Shown piece by piece: positions 9,637-19,084 of a stretch of 64,000 bases of DNA. The DNA comes from Diacronema lutheri (lineage: Eukaryota; Haptophyta; Pavlovophyceae; Pavlovales; Pavlovaceae): assembly GCA_019448385.1 (NCBI GenBank), contig JAGTXO010000002.1:868001-932000 (forward strand), in the 5' to 3' direction. Below the pieces are notes generated by a model that was not told the origin of the DNA, ran no database searches, and saw only the letters and a list, made by a program, of their open reading frames with translations. Position 1 is the stretch's first letter, and each line of letters starts with the position of its first letter. A program made the position numbers and the translations under genes.

Positions 9637-10059
9637 TCACGGCGCAGCCATGAGGGAGGACTGGACGTTGACCGGGAAGAGCTTCTGCACCGTGATCTTG
9701 GCCGACGCCGCCATCTTCGGGACATGCGTGGTGAAATGCGCCATGGTCTCATGGCGCGCAAGTGCCGCTTCCGAGGACCACTCCTCAAGCAGGACATAGG
9801 TTGAGGCCGCGTCCTCCTTGCCGCGTGTGAGCTGGTACTTTATGCAGCCAGCCTCCTTGATGGACGCGGCGAGGAGCGGACGAAAGGCGGCGAAGAACGC
9901 GGCCTCGTTGGCAGGCTTGACCTCGAACGTCACGTAGAGGAAGACACGTGAGTCCGTCGCGTGCGAACGGTGGCGTGCGCGCAGGCGGGCAACCTCGGCG
10001 ATCAGCGCAGCCGCGGCCACGGTCGAGACAGCCGCGACGACTGACGCGGGCGAGACCAT
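9637..10059 (-). CDS. Antibiotic-biosynthesis-monooxygenase (ABM) domain protein
   Basis: 140 residues, single exon. A short hydrophobic Ala/Val-rich N-terminus (about 4-25) is probably a signal anchor or targeting segment. It is followed by one ABM ferredoxin-like domain: FLYVTFEVKPANEAAFFAAF, CIKYQLTRGKEDAASTYVLLEEW and HETMAHFTTHVPKM are the expected beta-alpha-beta elements with the conserved E-x-W and H-x-x-S/T region. Such proteins are quinol or small-metabolite oxygenases or stress-related enzymes; the substrate is unknown. Transcribed in tandem with the BK-beta-like gene. Confidence 0.75.
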   Translation of the reverse strand: MVSPASVVAAVSTVAAAALIAEVARLRARHRSHATDSRVFLYVTFEVKPANEAAFFAAFRPLLAASIKEAGCIKYQLTRGKEDAASTYVLLEEWSSEAALARHETMAHFTTHVPKMAASAKITVQKLFPVNVQSSLMAAP

Positions 10060-10185
10060 CCTGGGAGGGGATGATCTGGCCTGAACGATGGCGGAACAAT
10101 GGCGGAGGGGTCCCTCTAGAATGGCGGAGGGCGGGAGGGGGCCCTCCGCGACTCCGTCGTCTCCCGCGCCCCGGCGCCTGGCCCC

Positions 10186-10965
10186 TCAGAAGAACTGCAA
10201 ATCTCGGATTGGCGGGGGGCACCGGCACAGCCATTCGCGGCAGCAAAAGAAGAGGCACGCGGGCAGCGAGAGTACGAGAGCCATCATTGTTGTCAGGGCC
10301 CATGCGAGGACCTCCTCGTCGGACTGGACCTGCTTGAGCACCACGAGCGCTGCGAGGTCGCTTTCGCCCTGTCGCGGCTTGTAGATCCAACACGGAAGGC
10401 TGCTGCCCAACGGGTAGCGCTCGGCGATCTGCTCGTTGATCGCCTCGACCTCCCGCGCGTTGCGGCGGCAGTCGAGAAAGGTGCACGTGCGCGTGCCAAA
10501 GAGCGCGCGCGTGAGTGTCGATGTCCTCCTCCCGTTAACCTTGCCGTCGGGCCCGGGGACGGGCGGCCCTACGTAGTCGCCCGAGTTGTACTCTCGCTGC
10601 TGCGAGCCGGCCGAGTACTCGGCGAGCAGGACGGCGCGTCGCGGCATGGCGACGTCGCAATTTCGCAAGCTGCCTGACGAGTTCGTGTATGAGACGTTCA
10701 CCTGCACGCACGGTACGACGGCAAGCCCGTTGTCCTGCGCGTCCGATCGCTCCGTATTCGGGAAGGAGCACTCCACCTCATTGGTGGTCTGCACGTTGTT
10801 GATCGTGCAGTTCACCTCCTCGTAGTTGCGCGCCCAGTCGATCGCCGGCCCGATCGCCACGCACAGGGCGGTCAGGAAGGCGAAGCACGACATGGCAGAG
10901 AGAATGACGAACGCGCGCAAGATGCTCGCATAGCGCTTGTCGCCAGCCTGTTGCAGGCCGCCCAT
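10186..10965 (-). CDS. Two-TM protein with cysteine-rich loop, BK-channel beta-subunit-like
   Basis: 259 residues. TM1 lies at about 15-38 and TM2 at about 218-243, with both ends cytosolic and a ~180-residue extracytosolic loop holding about seven cysteines and Asn-x-Ser/Thr sites (NVSYTNSSG). Topology, cysteine spacing and local phrases (VNCTINN...VECSF, PCVQVNVSYTNSSG, and LPCWIYKP before TM2) resemble calcium-activated potassium channel beta subunits (CaKB/KCNMB). The C-terminus is Cys-rich (CLFFCCREWLCRC), which may be palmitoylated. The likeness is read by eye and may be convergence. Head-to-head with the SNARE gene, 68 bases between starts. Confidence 0.5.
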   Translation of the reverse strand: MGGLQQAGDKRYASILRAFVILSAMSCFAFLTALCVAIGPAIDWARNYEEVNCTINNVQTTNEVECSFPNTERSDAQDNGLAVVPCVQVNVSYTNSSGSLRNCDVAMPRRAVLLAEYSAGSQQREYNSGDYVGPPVPGPDGKVNGRRTSTLTRALFGTRTCTFLDCRRNAREVEAINEQIAERYPLGSSLPCWIYKPRQGESDLAALVVLKQVQSDEEVLAWALTTMMALVLSLPACLFFCCREWLCRCPPPIRDLQFF

Positions 10966-11033
10966 CGTTTTTCACGCTCCTTTGGCGGAAACTCACGACC
11001 GCGGCGGAAGGGGCGCCGCGTCCTCGGCGCGGG

Positions 11034-12113
11034 ATGGAGGACCCCTTCCAAGTCGTGAAGGAGTGCGTCGCCCCGCCGCGCGCGCCCCACACAGAGTCGC
11101 CCGTTTTCCGCGCCTTTAACGTCCGGCCGACCCCGAGTTCGTGCGGATGCGTGCGCGCGCGCGCGCGCGCGCGCGGCCGGGCTCGTGCAGCGAGGTTCAG
11201 CATTCGCTCACCGTCGTCCACGAATTGCACAAGCGGTGGAAGGAGATCCTTAAGTCGGCGACCGGAAAGGAGAGCGAAGAGTACGAGTGGACCAAATCCG
11301 AGCTGCTGTCGGGCTTGCGCTCCATCGAGTGGGACCTGCAGGACCTCGAGGAGACGATCAGGATCGTCGAGTCCAACCGCGCCAAGTTTGGCCTGAGCGA
11401 CGACGAGGTGGACTCGCGAAAGCACTTTGTGGAGAGCACGCACAAGAGCATCTCCATGATCAGGGCCGAGGTCGCCAGCACTGAGCCCGCCGAATCTGCC
11501 GCCTCAAAGACCAGCTCGGTGACGAAAAAGGCCGCCAAGAAGGCCGGCACCGAGCGCGAGTCGCTCCTCTCGGCCGACAGCGCGTCCGGCTCGAGGGTCG
11601 CGATCACGGTGCGTGGGTGGCTTTCGGCGCGTCCTCGTTGGCGCGCGGTTGCGCGCACGGAGTTCAACGCGCCGCGACACCTGGCCTGGCCGCGTGCTGC
11701 CCGACGCACGCCGACCGCCCGCATTTGCGCGGCACCCCCATCTCCGCCGCGTGCGGCGCGCGCCCGCTGCCGCGCAGATCGACAAGGAGGCTGCCGCGGA
11801 CAACAAGCGGTTCATTGGCGACGAGACGCAAAAGCAGGCGATGATCATGGCCGAGCAGGACACGCAGCTCGACTCGATCTCGTCGACCGTCAGCCGGATA
11901 AAGGACATCTCGCTCGAGATCAATTCTGAGCTCAAGGTGCAGGACAAGCTGATCGACGACATCGGCGAGCAGACGGACTCGGCGGCGGGGCAGATGCGAA
12001 ACTCGATGAAGGCCCTCACCAAGCTTGCAAAGGACTCGGACAACGGCAAGCTGTGCGTCATCTTCGTGCTCACGCTCATCCTCGTCGGGCTCTGTTATGC
12101 CATCTTCTCATGA
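11034..12113 (+). CDS. Syntaxin-6-type Qc-SNARE, three exons
   Basis: Trans-Golgi/endosome SNARE. Exons 11034-11062, 11191-11608 and 11778-12113 give 260 residues. The first exon is only 29 bases and encodes MEDPFQVVK; splicing across GA|GTGCGT and GCAG|C restores MEDPFQVVKDEVQHSL, the hallmark start of syntaxin-6/10/61 proteins. The N-terminal three-helix domain covers about 1-100. The Qc SNARE helix is DTQLDSISSTVSRIKDISLEI with the central Gln in the SELKVQDKLIDDIGEQTD register, and the C-terminal anchor is LCVIFVLTLILVGLCYAIF. A ~170-base intron separates the linker from the SNARE motif. The 3' end is 82 bases from the convergent XLF-like gene. Confidence 0.92.
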
Positions 12114-12195
12114 GCCACCCCCTCCTTGCCTCCGCTCTGCGCGCCCGGCTGGCAGAGCCGCAGAGGAGGGAAATGGAGCGGGAGCCGTCAGCCCG

Positions 12196-13083
12196 TCACC
12201 TGAACAAGTTGCCCTGGTTTTTGGGTCGCTTGACCATCGGCAGCGCGGCAACTGGCGCGGCACTCGACGGCACGCACATCCCACCACCCTCCGAATGAGA
12301 CGGTGCTCGGTCCGGCCGCCCGGCTGCAAGGTTCCCGGCAGCAAGCCCCCCGGCACGCGGCTCGAGCTCGCGCGAATGCCGCTGCCCATCATCGCCCGTC
12401 ACCGGCCCTGCGGCCTCCGCAGCCGGTAGCGCAAGCTCGACGGAGGCTGGTGCCAAAGCTGTGGGGCACGCAGCGTACCGGCTTCGCATCAGCGCGACGT
12501 AGATGTCGGCGATTGCCCCGTCAAACTCGAACCGGGACGACACGCCGGCCGCCTCGTTGGCTGCTCGCGCGGCCTGCGCGGCGCTCCACTGGTCCACGGT
12601 GGAGGAGGCGCGGAGGATGTTGCCAACGTGCAGCACTGGCAGGATCATTTGGTCGCGAAGGACCACCGACGATTCGAGCGGCGGCAACGCCGCGCACTCG
12701 ATCTCGCAGCTCCAGCGCTGGCTGAGCCGTGTTGTCACGAGCAGCGCGGGCGGGCCCGTCGCAGCTTGGTAGGGCGCGGGGGCCACGCGTACGAGAGGCG
12801 GGAAGGAAGCGTCCGCGCCGATGAGTGTGTCGCGAATGCGCCCGAGGAGCGTCGCGTACGTCTCCTCCACATTTGGGAACCTCGCGCGCACCCACTCCGG
12901 CGCGTCTCGGTGCGCGATCGACGTGCGCCACACAACGAGCAAGTCGGTTATGAGCAGCACGAACGCAAAATCATCACCGACCGTGCTCGCGAGCCCGTCG
13001 GTCGCGACGACCTTGGCGTAAAAGTATTCGTCTGTCTCCCTGTTGACGATCGTACACCACCGCTCGCACGTGACGTCCGCCAT
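12196..13083 (-). CDS. XLF/NHEJ1-like non-homologous end-joining factor
   Basis: 295 residues, single exon. Residues about 8-55 follow the XLF head-domain pattern: W-x-x-x-x-x-E...YFYAKV...FAFVLLITDLLVVW, then a second half LLVTTRLSQRWSCEIECAAL and HVGNILRASSTVDQW, where XLF has its second beta sheet and start of the coiled-coil stalk. The extreme C-terminus, MVKRPKNQGNLFR, is a basic stretch followed by G-x-L-F, which fits the XLF-type Ku-binding motif. A Gly/Ala/Pro-rich linker separates head/stalk from this tail, as in known XLFs. Function inferred: bridging DNA ends with XRCC4-Ligase IV and Ku. Divergent from the P-loop kinase gene through a large palindrome. Confidence 0.62.
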   Translation of the reverse strand: MADVTCERWCTIVNRETDEYFYAKVVATDGLASTVGDDFAFVLLITDLLVVWRTSIAHRDAPEWVRARFPNVEETYATLLGRIRDTLIGADASFPPLVRVAPAPYQAATGPPALLVTTRLSQRWSCEIECAALPPLESSVVLRDQMILPVLHVGNILRASSTVDQWSAAQAARAANEAAGVSSRFEFDGAIADIYVALMRSRYAACPTALAPASVELALPAAEAAGPVTGDDGQRHSRELEPRAGGLAAGNLAAGRPDRAPSHSEGGGMCVPSSAAPVAALPMVKRPKNQGNLFR

Positions 13084-13138
13084 TGATGACCGCGGTATGA
13101 TTTGATCGAAATTCAGAACAGCTCATTTTGAATTTTGG

Positions 13139-13409
13139 TTGACAACCGGCGAGGGTGGCCGATAGAGAGAGAACATGATTCGTACGTGGTACGCGCTTGT
13201 CGCCGCCCTGCGGTGCGGACATGCGTGAACGGGTTGAGAGCTCGCGGCTGAGCGCGAGCCCGAACGGCCACCCTCGCCGGATGCATGTTTATATACCGTC
13301 GGGTGAGGGTGGCCGTTCGGGCTCGCGCTCAGCCGCGAGCTCTCAACCCGTCCACGCATGTCCGTACGCAGAGCAAGTACGAATGTACGAATCATGTTCT
13401 ATCGGTCAA
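13139..13409. repeat. Large imperfect palindrome forming a divergent promoter
   Basis: The inner arms 13216-13278 and 13302-13364 are inverted copies with only two mismatches in 63 bases. They surround a 23-base spacer containing TTTATATACC, a TATA-like element on either strand. An outer pair (13159-13185 with 13385-13405, and TTGAC 13139-13143 with GTCAA 13405-13409) extends the symmetry, with unmatched filler between. It occupies the whole space between the XLF-like ATG (13083) and the P-loop kinase ATG (13417). It could be an inverted promoter duplication, a fold-back element, or a cruciform/hairpin-forming control site. Confidence 0.85.
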
Positions 13410-13416
13410 CTCGAAA

Positions 13417-14262
13417 ATGGCGGGGCGGCTGATGGCAGGGCGGCTGGCGGCGGGGCGGCTGGTGGCGGCAGGACGATGGTCACGCCCAACGGGCGCGCAG
13501 GGTGTAGTCTCAGCGGCGTCGCGCGGCGAGCGCAGGCCGCAGCCGCAGCTGCAGGCTGTCTTCACGTGTGGCGTCCCCGCCGCCGGGAAGACTCACGTCC
13601 TCGACCGCGTCTTTGGCTGGTGGAGCGATCGCCTCGTCTTCGACCTCGACCAGGAGATCAAGCTGCATCCTCGGTACAACCCGCGCCGCCCGGAGGAGGT
13701 ATACGAACTGCGCGAGGCGTACGACTGGGCGGACGCGCGCGTCGCCAAGCGCTTCGAGCAGGCGCTGGAAGAGCGCGTGCCACGCCGATTGCTCGTCTTT
13801 GACGGCACGGGGACAAAGGTCGCGACGCGCATCGCGCGCATGGAGCAAGCCAAGGCCGCTGACTATACCGTGTCCTTGCTCTATGTACGCGTGCACGTCG
13901 ACACAGCGCTCGCGCGCAACGCAGCGCGGACGCGTCGCGTTCCAGATGACGTCCTGCGGCATTACTACGAGCGCATTGAGCGGACCTTTGACCTCGAGGC
14001 GCCGCACGCCGACGTTGTGCACATCGTCGACAACGACGCGCCGACGAGCGCGGAGGACCACAGCGTCTCGCTTCCGCATTCGCCCAACGACGAGTGCCCT
14101 GTGCCCCTCCGCTCGATCCCGCGCGTCGTGATGGACGAGGTCCTGCCCGACCCGCCGAGCGGAGCGCGAACGGAGCGCCTTTTGAGCCGTGGCGATCGGG
14201 CGCTTGCGCGCGCGCGCGACTGTCACGGCCGTGTGATCATCCCCGACTCACTGAGTCAGTAG
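13417..14262 (+). CDS. P-loop kinase-like protein (AAA_33/zeta-type fold)
   Basis: 281 residues from the ATG that ends the palindromic promoter. The first ~40 residues are tandem-like (MAGRLMAGRLAAGRLVAAGR). The Walker A is FTCGVPAAGKTHVL at about residues 49-62, followed by VFDLDQEIKLHP (probable acceptor-binding Asp), RRLLVFDGTGTK (Walker-B-like strand) and RRVPDDVLRHYYERIERTF, an Arg-containing lid/helix typical of small-molecule or polynucleotide kinases. Substrate unknown; kinases of this fold phosphorylate nucleotides, nucleic acid ends or sugars. The last 26 bases overlap the 3' end of the convergent Sec14-like gene. Confidence 0.65.
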   Translation: MAGRLMAGRLAAGRLVAAGRWSRPTGAQGVVSAASRGERRPQPQLQAVFTCGVPAAGKTHVLDRVFGWWSDRLVFDLDQEIKLHPRYNPRRPEEVYELREAYDWADARVAKRFEQALEERVPRRLLVFDGTGTKVATRIARMEQAKAADYTVSLLYVRVHVDTALARNAARTRRVPDDVLRHYYERIERTFDLEAPHADVVHIVDNDAPTSAEDHSVSLPHSPNDECPVPLRSIPRVVMDEVLPDPPSGARTERLLSRGDRALARARDCHGRVIIPDSLSQ

Positions 14263-15244
14263 CTGGGGGGGGGGGGGGGGGAGGGGGGGGGGGGGGGGGG
14301 CTTCTCCTGGTGCGCCACGGCCAAAACGCCGAGCTTGGCTGGCGAGATGCGAGCGGCGCCAACTCGCGCGCTGCCCTTTCCGGCCAGAGCTCGGCAGGGG
14401 ACGGCAACGCGGCGGTTCCTCCGTATGCCTGCGGCAGCGAGCGCGCGTCGATGGCCTCGAGGAGTGCGGCTTGGTGTGCCCTGCCGAAGAAAGCGTACTT
14501 TCGGACCGTTTGCTCGGACAGCGCTCGACGGAGCACGTTGAAGACGGGCGCGACGACCAGCGGCGCGTTGAAGACGAAGAGGCGCGCGCCCGTCTCCGGG
14601 AAGCAGACGAAGCTCTCGCGCGTATCGAAGGTGCCGCGGTAATCCTTCACCGAGGACGACGTGGTGTGCAGGATGAGCTCGGCGATGGAGATCCCCTGCA
14701 GGTCGACGAGCACCGTCTGCCGCACGAGGCGGCCCTGCCGCTCGGTGAGCGCGTGCAGGAGCATCTGCATTTGAAGCTCGCGCGCGACGCGGAACTCGAG
14801 GTACTCCGCGCGGCTCACCGTCGCAACCAGCCGCTCGAACGACGTGCACAGCTGCCGGCTGAAGCAGAGCACCAGGTCGCCGCTGCGGTCGAGCGTGCCG
14901 GTGGGCAGGAACTCGGCCCACGCGACGAGCACGCGGCTCGCATGTGGGAGGCGCTCAAATTGCCACAGCTCGTCCACGTTGGGCGTGTACAGGCGTCGCC
15001 GCAGCGCGTTCGCCCCCAGGCGCTCTCGAAGGACGAGCGATTCGCGGAATGCGTCGGCTGCCTTGCGCACGTCGTGCGCTGCGGCGCGCAGGAACCGCAG
15101 CAGGGACGACTCGCCAAGCACCTCGGGAAAGTCGCGGCCAGTGGCTTGCTCGGCAGCAAGGTCCGGCGCGAGCTCGGCGGCCAGCGCATCCAGCTGCGCG
15201 CGCTCGGCGGCTGCGAGGGAGAGCGTTGCTATCGCGCGCACCAT
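14237..15244 (-). CDS. CRAL-TRIO (Sec14-like) lipid-transfer protein with polyproline tail
   Basis: 335 residues from the ATG at 15244. The N-terminal CRAL-TRIO-N helix region includes SSLLRFLRAAAHDVRKAADAF. The lipid-binding domain has RQTVLVDLQGISIAELI, YRGTFDTRESFVCFPETGARLFVFNAPLVVAPVFNVLRRAL, matching the order Y-P-E-T...NAP..F...W/V. Expected to bind phosphoinositides or other hydrophobic ligands. The C-terminus is a run of prolines encoded by the homopolymer at 14265-14300, so its length is prone to variation or assembly error. The 3' end overlaps the convergent kinase gene by 26 bases; the 5' end is only 9 bases from the start of the plus-strand gene at 15254. Confidence 0.78.
   Translation of the reverse strand: MVRAIATLSLAAAERAQLDALAAELAPDLAAEQATGRDFPEVLGESSLLRFLRAAAHDVRKAADAFRESLVLRERLGANALRRRLYTPNVDELWQFERLPHASRVLVAWAEFLPTGTLDRSGDLVLCFSRQLCTSFERLVATVSRAEYLEFRVARELQMQMLLHALTERQGRLVRQTVLVDLQGISIAELILHTTSSSVKDYRGTFDTRESFVCFPETGARLFVFNAPLVVAPVFNVLRRALSEQTVRKYAFFGRAHQAALLEAIDARSLPQAYGGTAALPSPAELWPERAARELAPLASRQPSSAFWPWRTRRSPPPPPPPPPPPPATDSVSRG
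14265..14300 (+). repeat. G homopolymer (36 bases, one A interruption)
   Basis: G run broken only by A at 14282. On the minus strand it encodes the polyproline end of the Sec14-like protein. Homopolymer length is unreliable in most sequencing. Confidence 0.9.
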
Positions 15245-15253
15245 GGCGCCACG

Positions 15254-17449
15254 ATGGAGCGCGGTCGTGCTGTGAGTGTCTGTCGGTCGTTCTCCACGGG
15301 CAAAGCGGACGTCGAAGCGCCGTCGGCGTGCCCTGCCGTCACGCTCGACCGGTTCGCCCTCGAGGACGCCGCGTGGCTCGAGGTGTGCGCGCCCAACGGC
15401 TCGCTCGCTGCCGCGCAATGGGCGGACTACGTTGCGCTGCACGCGCGCGCGGCACGCGGCGAGTACTCGCGCGTGCTCGTCATCCAGGACATGGATTTCG
15501 CGCAGGGCGTGGGCAACTCGATGCGGATGCTCAGCAATGTCTTCCGGCACGCGATGGCCGTGCGCCGCGCCGTCTTTATCAACGTGTCCGCGCCGGTCAT
15601 GATGAATCTCGCGGCGGGCGCGACCGCGGGGCGCACGCCGAATTCGCGAATGGTGCGCATCGAGCGCTTCAATCCAGGGGCGCACATGACCGGCCGCGAC
15701 GGCGTGGATTGGCGCTTTACAGGCCCCGAGGGCGACGCGCTCGCCGCGCGCTGGCGAGCCGCGGGCATGCGTGAGACGCGAGCGCGCCTGCCGACGTGGC
15801 GGCAGCAAGGCTGCCCGATCCCCGAGCTGATTGCGACCGATTGGCCGCCCGTTGGCTCGGTGGAGGAGGCTGCGCACTCGGCGCAGAGCCCGGCCTGGCT
15901 CACCCTCGTTGGCTTTAGCTGCTATACTCGCGTCGTCGCCCTCGTCAGGCAAACGCGCAACGACACCTTGGCGCGCTGCCGGCTGAACGCCCTCATGCGC
16001 CCGCGACTGCACCTGCAGAGGCACATCCGCGCCGCGCTGCGAACGGTCGCGCAGGGCGCGTGCGCGGGCGCCAACGCGTCGCGCGTCGCGCGCACGCCCT
16101 CCGAGCCCCGCCGCCTCGTATAGTTACAGGTGCGCACGGGCTGGGCCGACTCAGCCGCCTTTTTCGGAGGAGGGAAAGGAGAGGACGGCTCGGACGGGCA
16201 GCTCGCCAGCTGGGCGCAGCTGGAGGAGGCGATGCGCACGATGTCCGACCGTGCGCAGCTCTCGACGGTAGCCCCTCCAGCTTTGGCTCGACGGCACCGA
16301 GGCCCAATGGCGCGCGAGCTGCGCGCAGCCTTCGACGAGATCCCCAAAACGGGAACCGCCGTGGCGCAAGCAGCCCGTGTCGCCGTGGTGGTGAGACAGC
16401 GCCTGGTGCGCGACGGGCGCGGGCCCGCGGCGTCCGCACGCGCTTGGCGACATAGGGCCGCAGCGGGCGCCAACACGAGCGTGCGCCAAGTCCAGCGCGG
16501 CGCCCGCTTGCTTGCGTCGGCGTCGCCGCCGTCGCGCTTGGCGCGGCGGCGCGGGGCGCGCGCGCCTGCCGCTAACAGCACGCCCACGAGCGGCGGTGCG
16601 AGCGGCGACGGCGACGAGGAGAAAGCGGACAGACCGCTGCTGCAGGAGAGCGCGCACGAATTCTCGTGCATGGCGCGGGCTGGGCGCGCGCGCGCACCGC
16701 TCGCGCGTTCCGCCTCAACCGACGCCGCGATGCGCTCAATTCGAGCCGAGTTTGGCGGGCTGCGCGCGTTTGTACGATGCGCGCTGCTCGCTGCCGAGGA
16801 CGGCGCGGAGGTGCCACCCGTCTGGTCGACGATCCGCAGGTTTCAGTCGGAGCTGGCGGCACGCACGCGCGCGCATGCGTGCGCCGAGCGCGCGCCCGCG
16901 CAAACGGGCTGCGAGCGGGGTGCACTTTTTCTCGCGACCGACGCGCCTCCGCTCGCCCGCGCGGCACAGGCCTCCTTCGCGCCTCGCGTCGTCACGGCGA
17001 GCGGCGCGGGCACTGCGGTGCTGCATATGAGCACCCCGACGAGCCTCCTTACCAATTCGCACGCGCGGCTGCATGCATTGCGCGCCCAGCTTGCCGAGCT
17101 GTGCACCGCCTCTGCCGCCAACTCACTCGACGCCAACTGCGCGCTGCAGCTCGCGACGATGCGCTCGCTTGTCGACTGGTTTCTCATCTCGCTCTCCGAC
17201 ACGGTCTTCACCCTCGCCGCGCACTGGGGATCGAGCTTCTCGACGACGGCGATGGCGCGCTCGATGCTGCTGCGCTCGCACTTTGAATACTTTGATGCGC
17301 TGCCCAAGCTGCTCTGTGCAGAGCGCGCGCGCTGCGCCCTTCGGCGCTCGGAGACGCAGGCGCGCGCGGGCGACGCTCATCGGCTTGCACTGTGCGAGGA
17401 GCTCGTTGCGCACGCGGCACGCGCCCCGGCGGGAGGAAGCATTCTCTAA
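15254..17449 (+). CDS. Fucosyltransferase-like protein (probable Golgi glycosyltransferase), two exons
   Basis: Proposed exons are 15254-16045 and 16124-17449 (705 residues). An in-frame TAG at 16121 is removed by placing a phase-0 intron that ends GTATAG|TTACAG. The joined protein then reads LQVRTGWADSAAFF, the beta-strand and Arg motif seen in FUT8/NodZ/POFUT-type enzymes. Earlier, DMDFAQGVGNSMRMLSN resembles the GxGNRM nucleotide-sugar motif. Late in exon 2, VDWFLISLSDTVFTLAHWGSS-like sequence (about 613-632) matches the terminal D-W-x-x-x-S-x-x-D...SSF motif. The middle is Ala/Arg-rich linker. The donor GTCGCG is weak, so the splice is tentative. Start codon is 9 bases from the divergent Sec14-like start. 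Confidence 0.5.
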
Positions 17450-17512
17450 AGCTGCCTGCGCGGTGCGCGGAATGCAACCGGTTGACAGACGCAACACAGC
17501 TGAGATAGCCTG

Positions 17513-19051
17513 TCAGCGCTCGGAGAGCCGCCTGTCTTGCAGATGGACCCTCAAGTCACCCGCATCCGCGCCCGTCCCTCTGACAGCCGGCCTTCCGTCC
17601 CCGCGCGCCTGCGCAGGCCGCGTGTGCCTGCCGCTCGGGTCCTCCTGCGGGCCGTCGCGCCGCAGGCCGCGATCGTTCGCGTCCCTGCGGGGCGGCGGGT
17701 AAGCTGCGCCGTGGCTGCCGCCCGAAGTGCGCGGCCGATCATAGCGAAAGCCTGCCGAGCCGTTCCGCTCGTGCCTGCCCGGCCGCGCGGGGCTGCGGCT
17801 GCGGCTGCGGTAATGCCGAGGGCCGCGCCGAGGGCTGCGGCGAGGGCTGCGGCTGCGGCTGCGGCTGCCGCGCCGGTGGCGCTGCTCGGGACCGCGACTC
17901 ATGCTGCGCTCGCGATCGCGACTCTCGCGAGCGCGCCCTGCGTCGCGCCCACGGCTTGCGCTGGCCGTGGGCCGTGGCGCGTCCGGACCGTTACGCTCGA
18001 GCAGCCCACTCAGCCTGTCGCGGCTTGCGCGCTCCGCGCTGCGTCGACGCTCAGGGCTGCGCGCGGGCCGCTCGCTCGACGGAGCGGTGCGCAAGCTCTC
18101 GGCCCGATCGTGCGGGCGCAGGTAGGCTACGCCCCTGCCGCGCTCACGGCTGCGACCGCGGCTGCGACCGCGGCTGCGGCTGCGACTGCGCCGGGGGCTG
18201 CGGCTGCGACTGCGCCGGGGACTGCGGCTGCGGCTGCGCCGAGGGCTGCGGCTGCGGCTGCGCGCGCCGCGCCCGCGCGCACCCTTGTCGCTGCGGCGGG
18301 CGTCACGCACGTCACGCGCACCGTCACTGACAGCATGCTTGCTCGGCAGGTCGCGCGTCCCCGCCTCGCAAGCGGGCGCGGCCGCCATGGCGGAGGCACA
18401 CGCAGCGGCCGTCGGGGCGGCGGAGCGCTCCGTCGGCAAGTCGGCGCCAGTTGACGTTGGCGGCTTTGACGGTAATAATAATGGCGGCGGCGGCGGTTTG
18501 GGAGGCGGTGGCGGCGGCGGAGCGCGTGCGCCCGGAGGTGGCGGTGGCGGCGTCGGCAGCGGGAGCGGCGGCGGCGGCGGCGGCGGCGGTGTTGTCCGCG
18601 GCAGTTCGGGCGGCGCAGAGCTCGCGGCTTCGACCGGCGTCACAGAGCGCGCCTCGCCGTCGTGCTTGGCCCTTTTCACCTCAGCGACCTCGCTCAGCTG
18701 CGCAGGAGCTGTTCGCTTCCGCTCCTCGGCGGGCGGCTGTAGCGGCACCTCAATGTCCTCGCCCACTAGCCCGGCCATCGGATCATCGTCGTCGTCGAGG
18801 CCAAAGTCCACGTCCGCCTCGTCCGCGTCAGCCTCAGCGTCTGCGCGGGCGCCTGCCCGATCGGCCGTGCCAGGCGCGTGCGCGCCGCCGTTGGCAAGCG
18901 GCTGGGCGCGGTGCGTGCTGCGACCACCCGCTTCCCCGTCGCCGCCCGCGTCCCGCGTGCGCGGCGGCGCAAAAGGCGGCGGGTTTGCGGCCCGCTCGCG
19001 CGCCAACCTGTCCGCCTCCAGCCGCCTGCGCAGCTGCTCGACAATGGACGG

Positions 19052-19084
<33 letters not shown>

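Noticed and set aside
13139-13409. CRISPR-like repeat arrangement
   Set aside because: Only one inverted pair with a single spacer in a eukaryotic promoter; no array of direct repeats.
13417-14262. Calling the P-loop protein a toxin of a toxin-antitoxin pair
   Set aside because: The fold class includes zeta-type kinases, but there is no antitoxin partner and the setting is a eukaryotic divergent gene pair; a general kinase call is safer.
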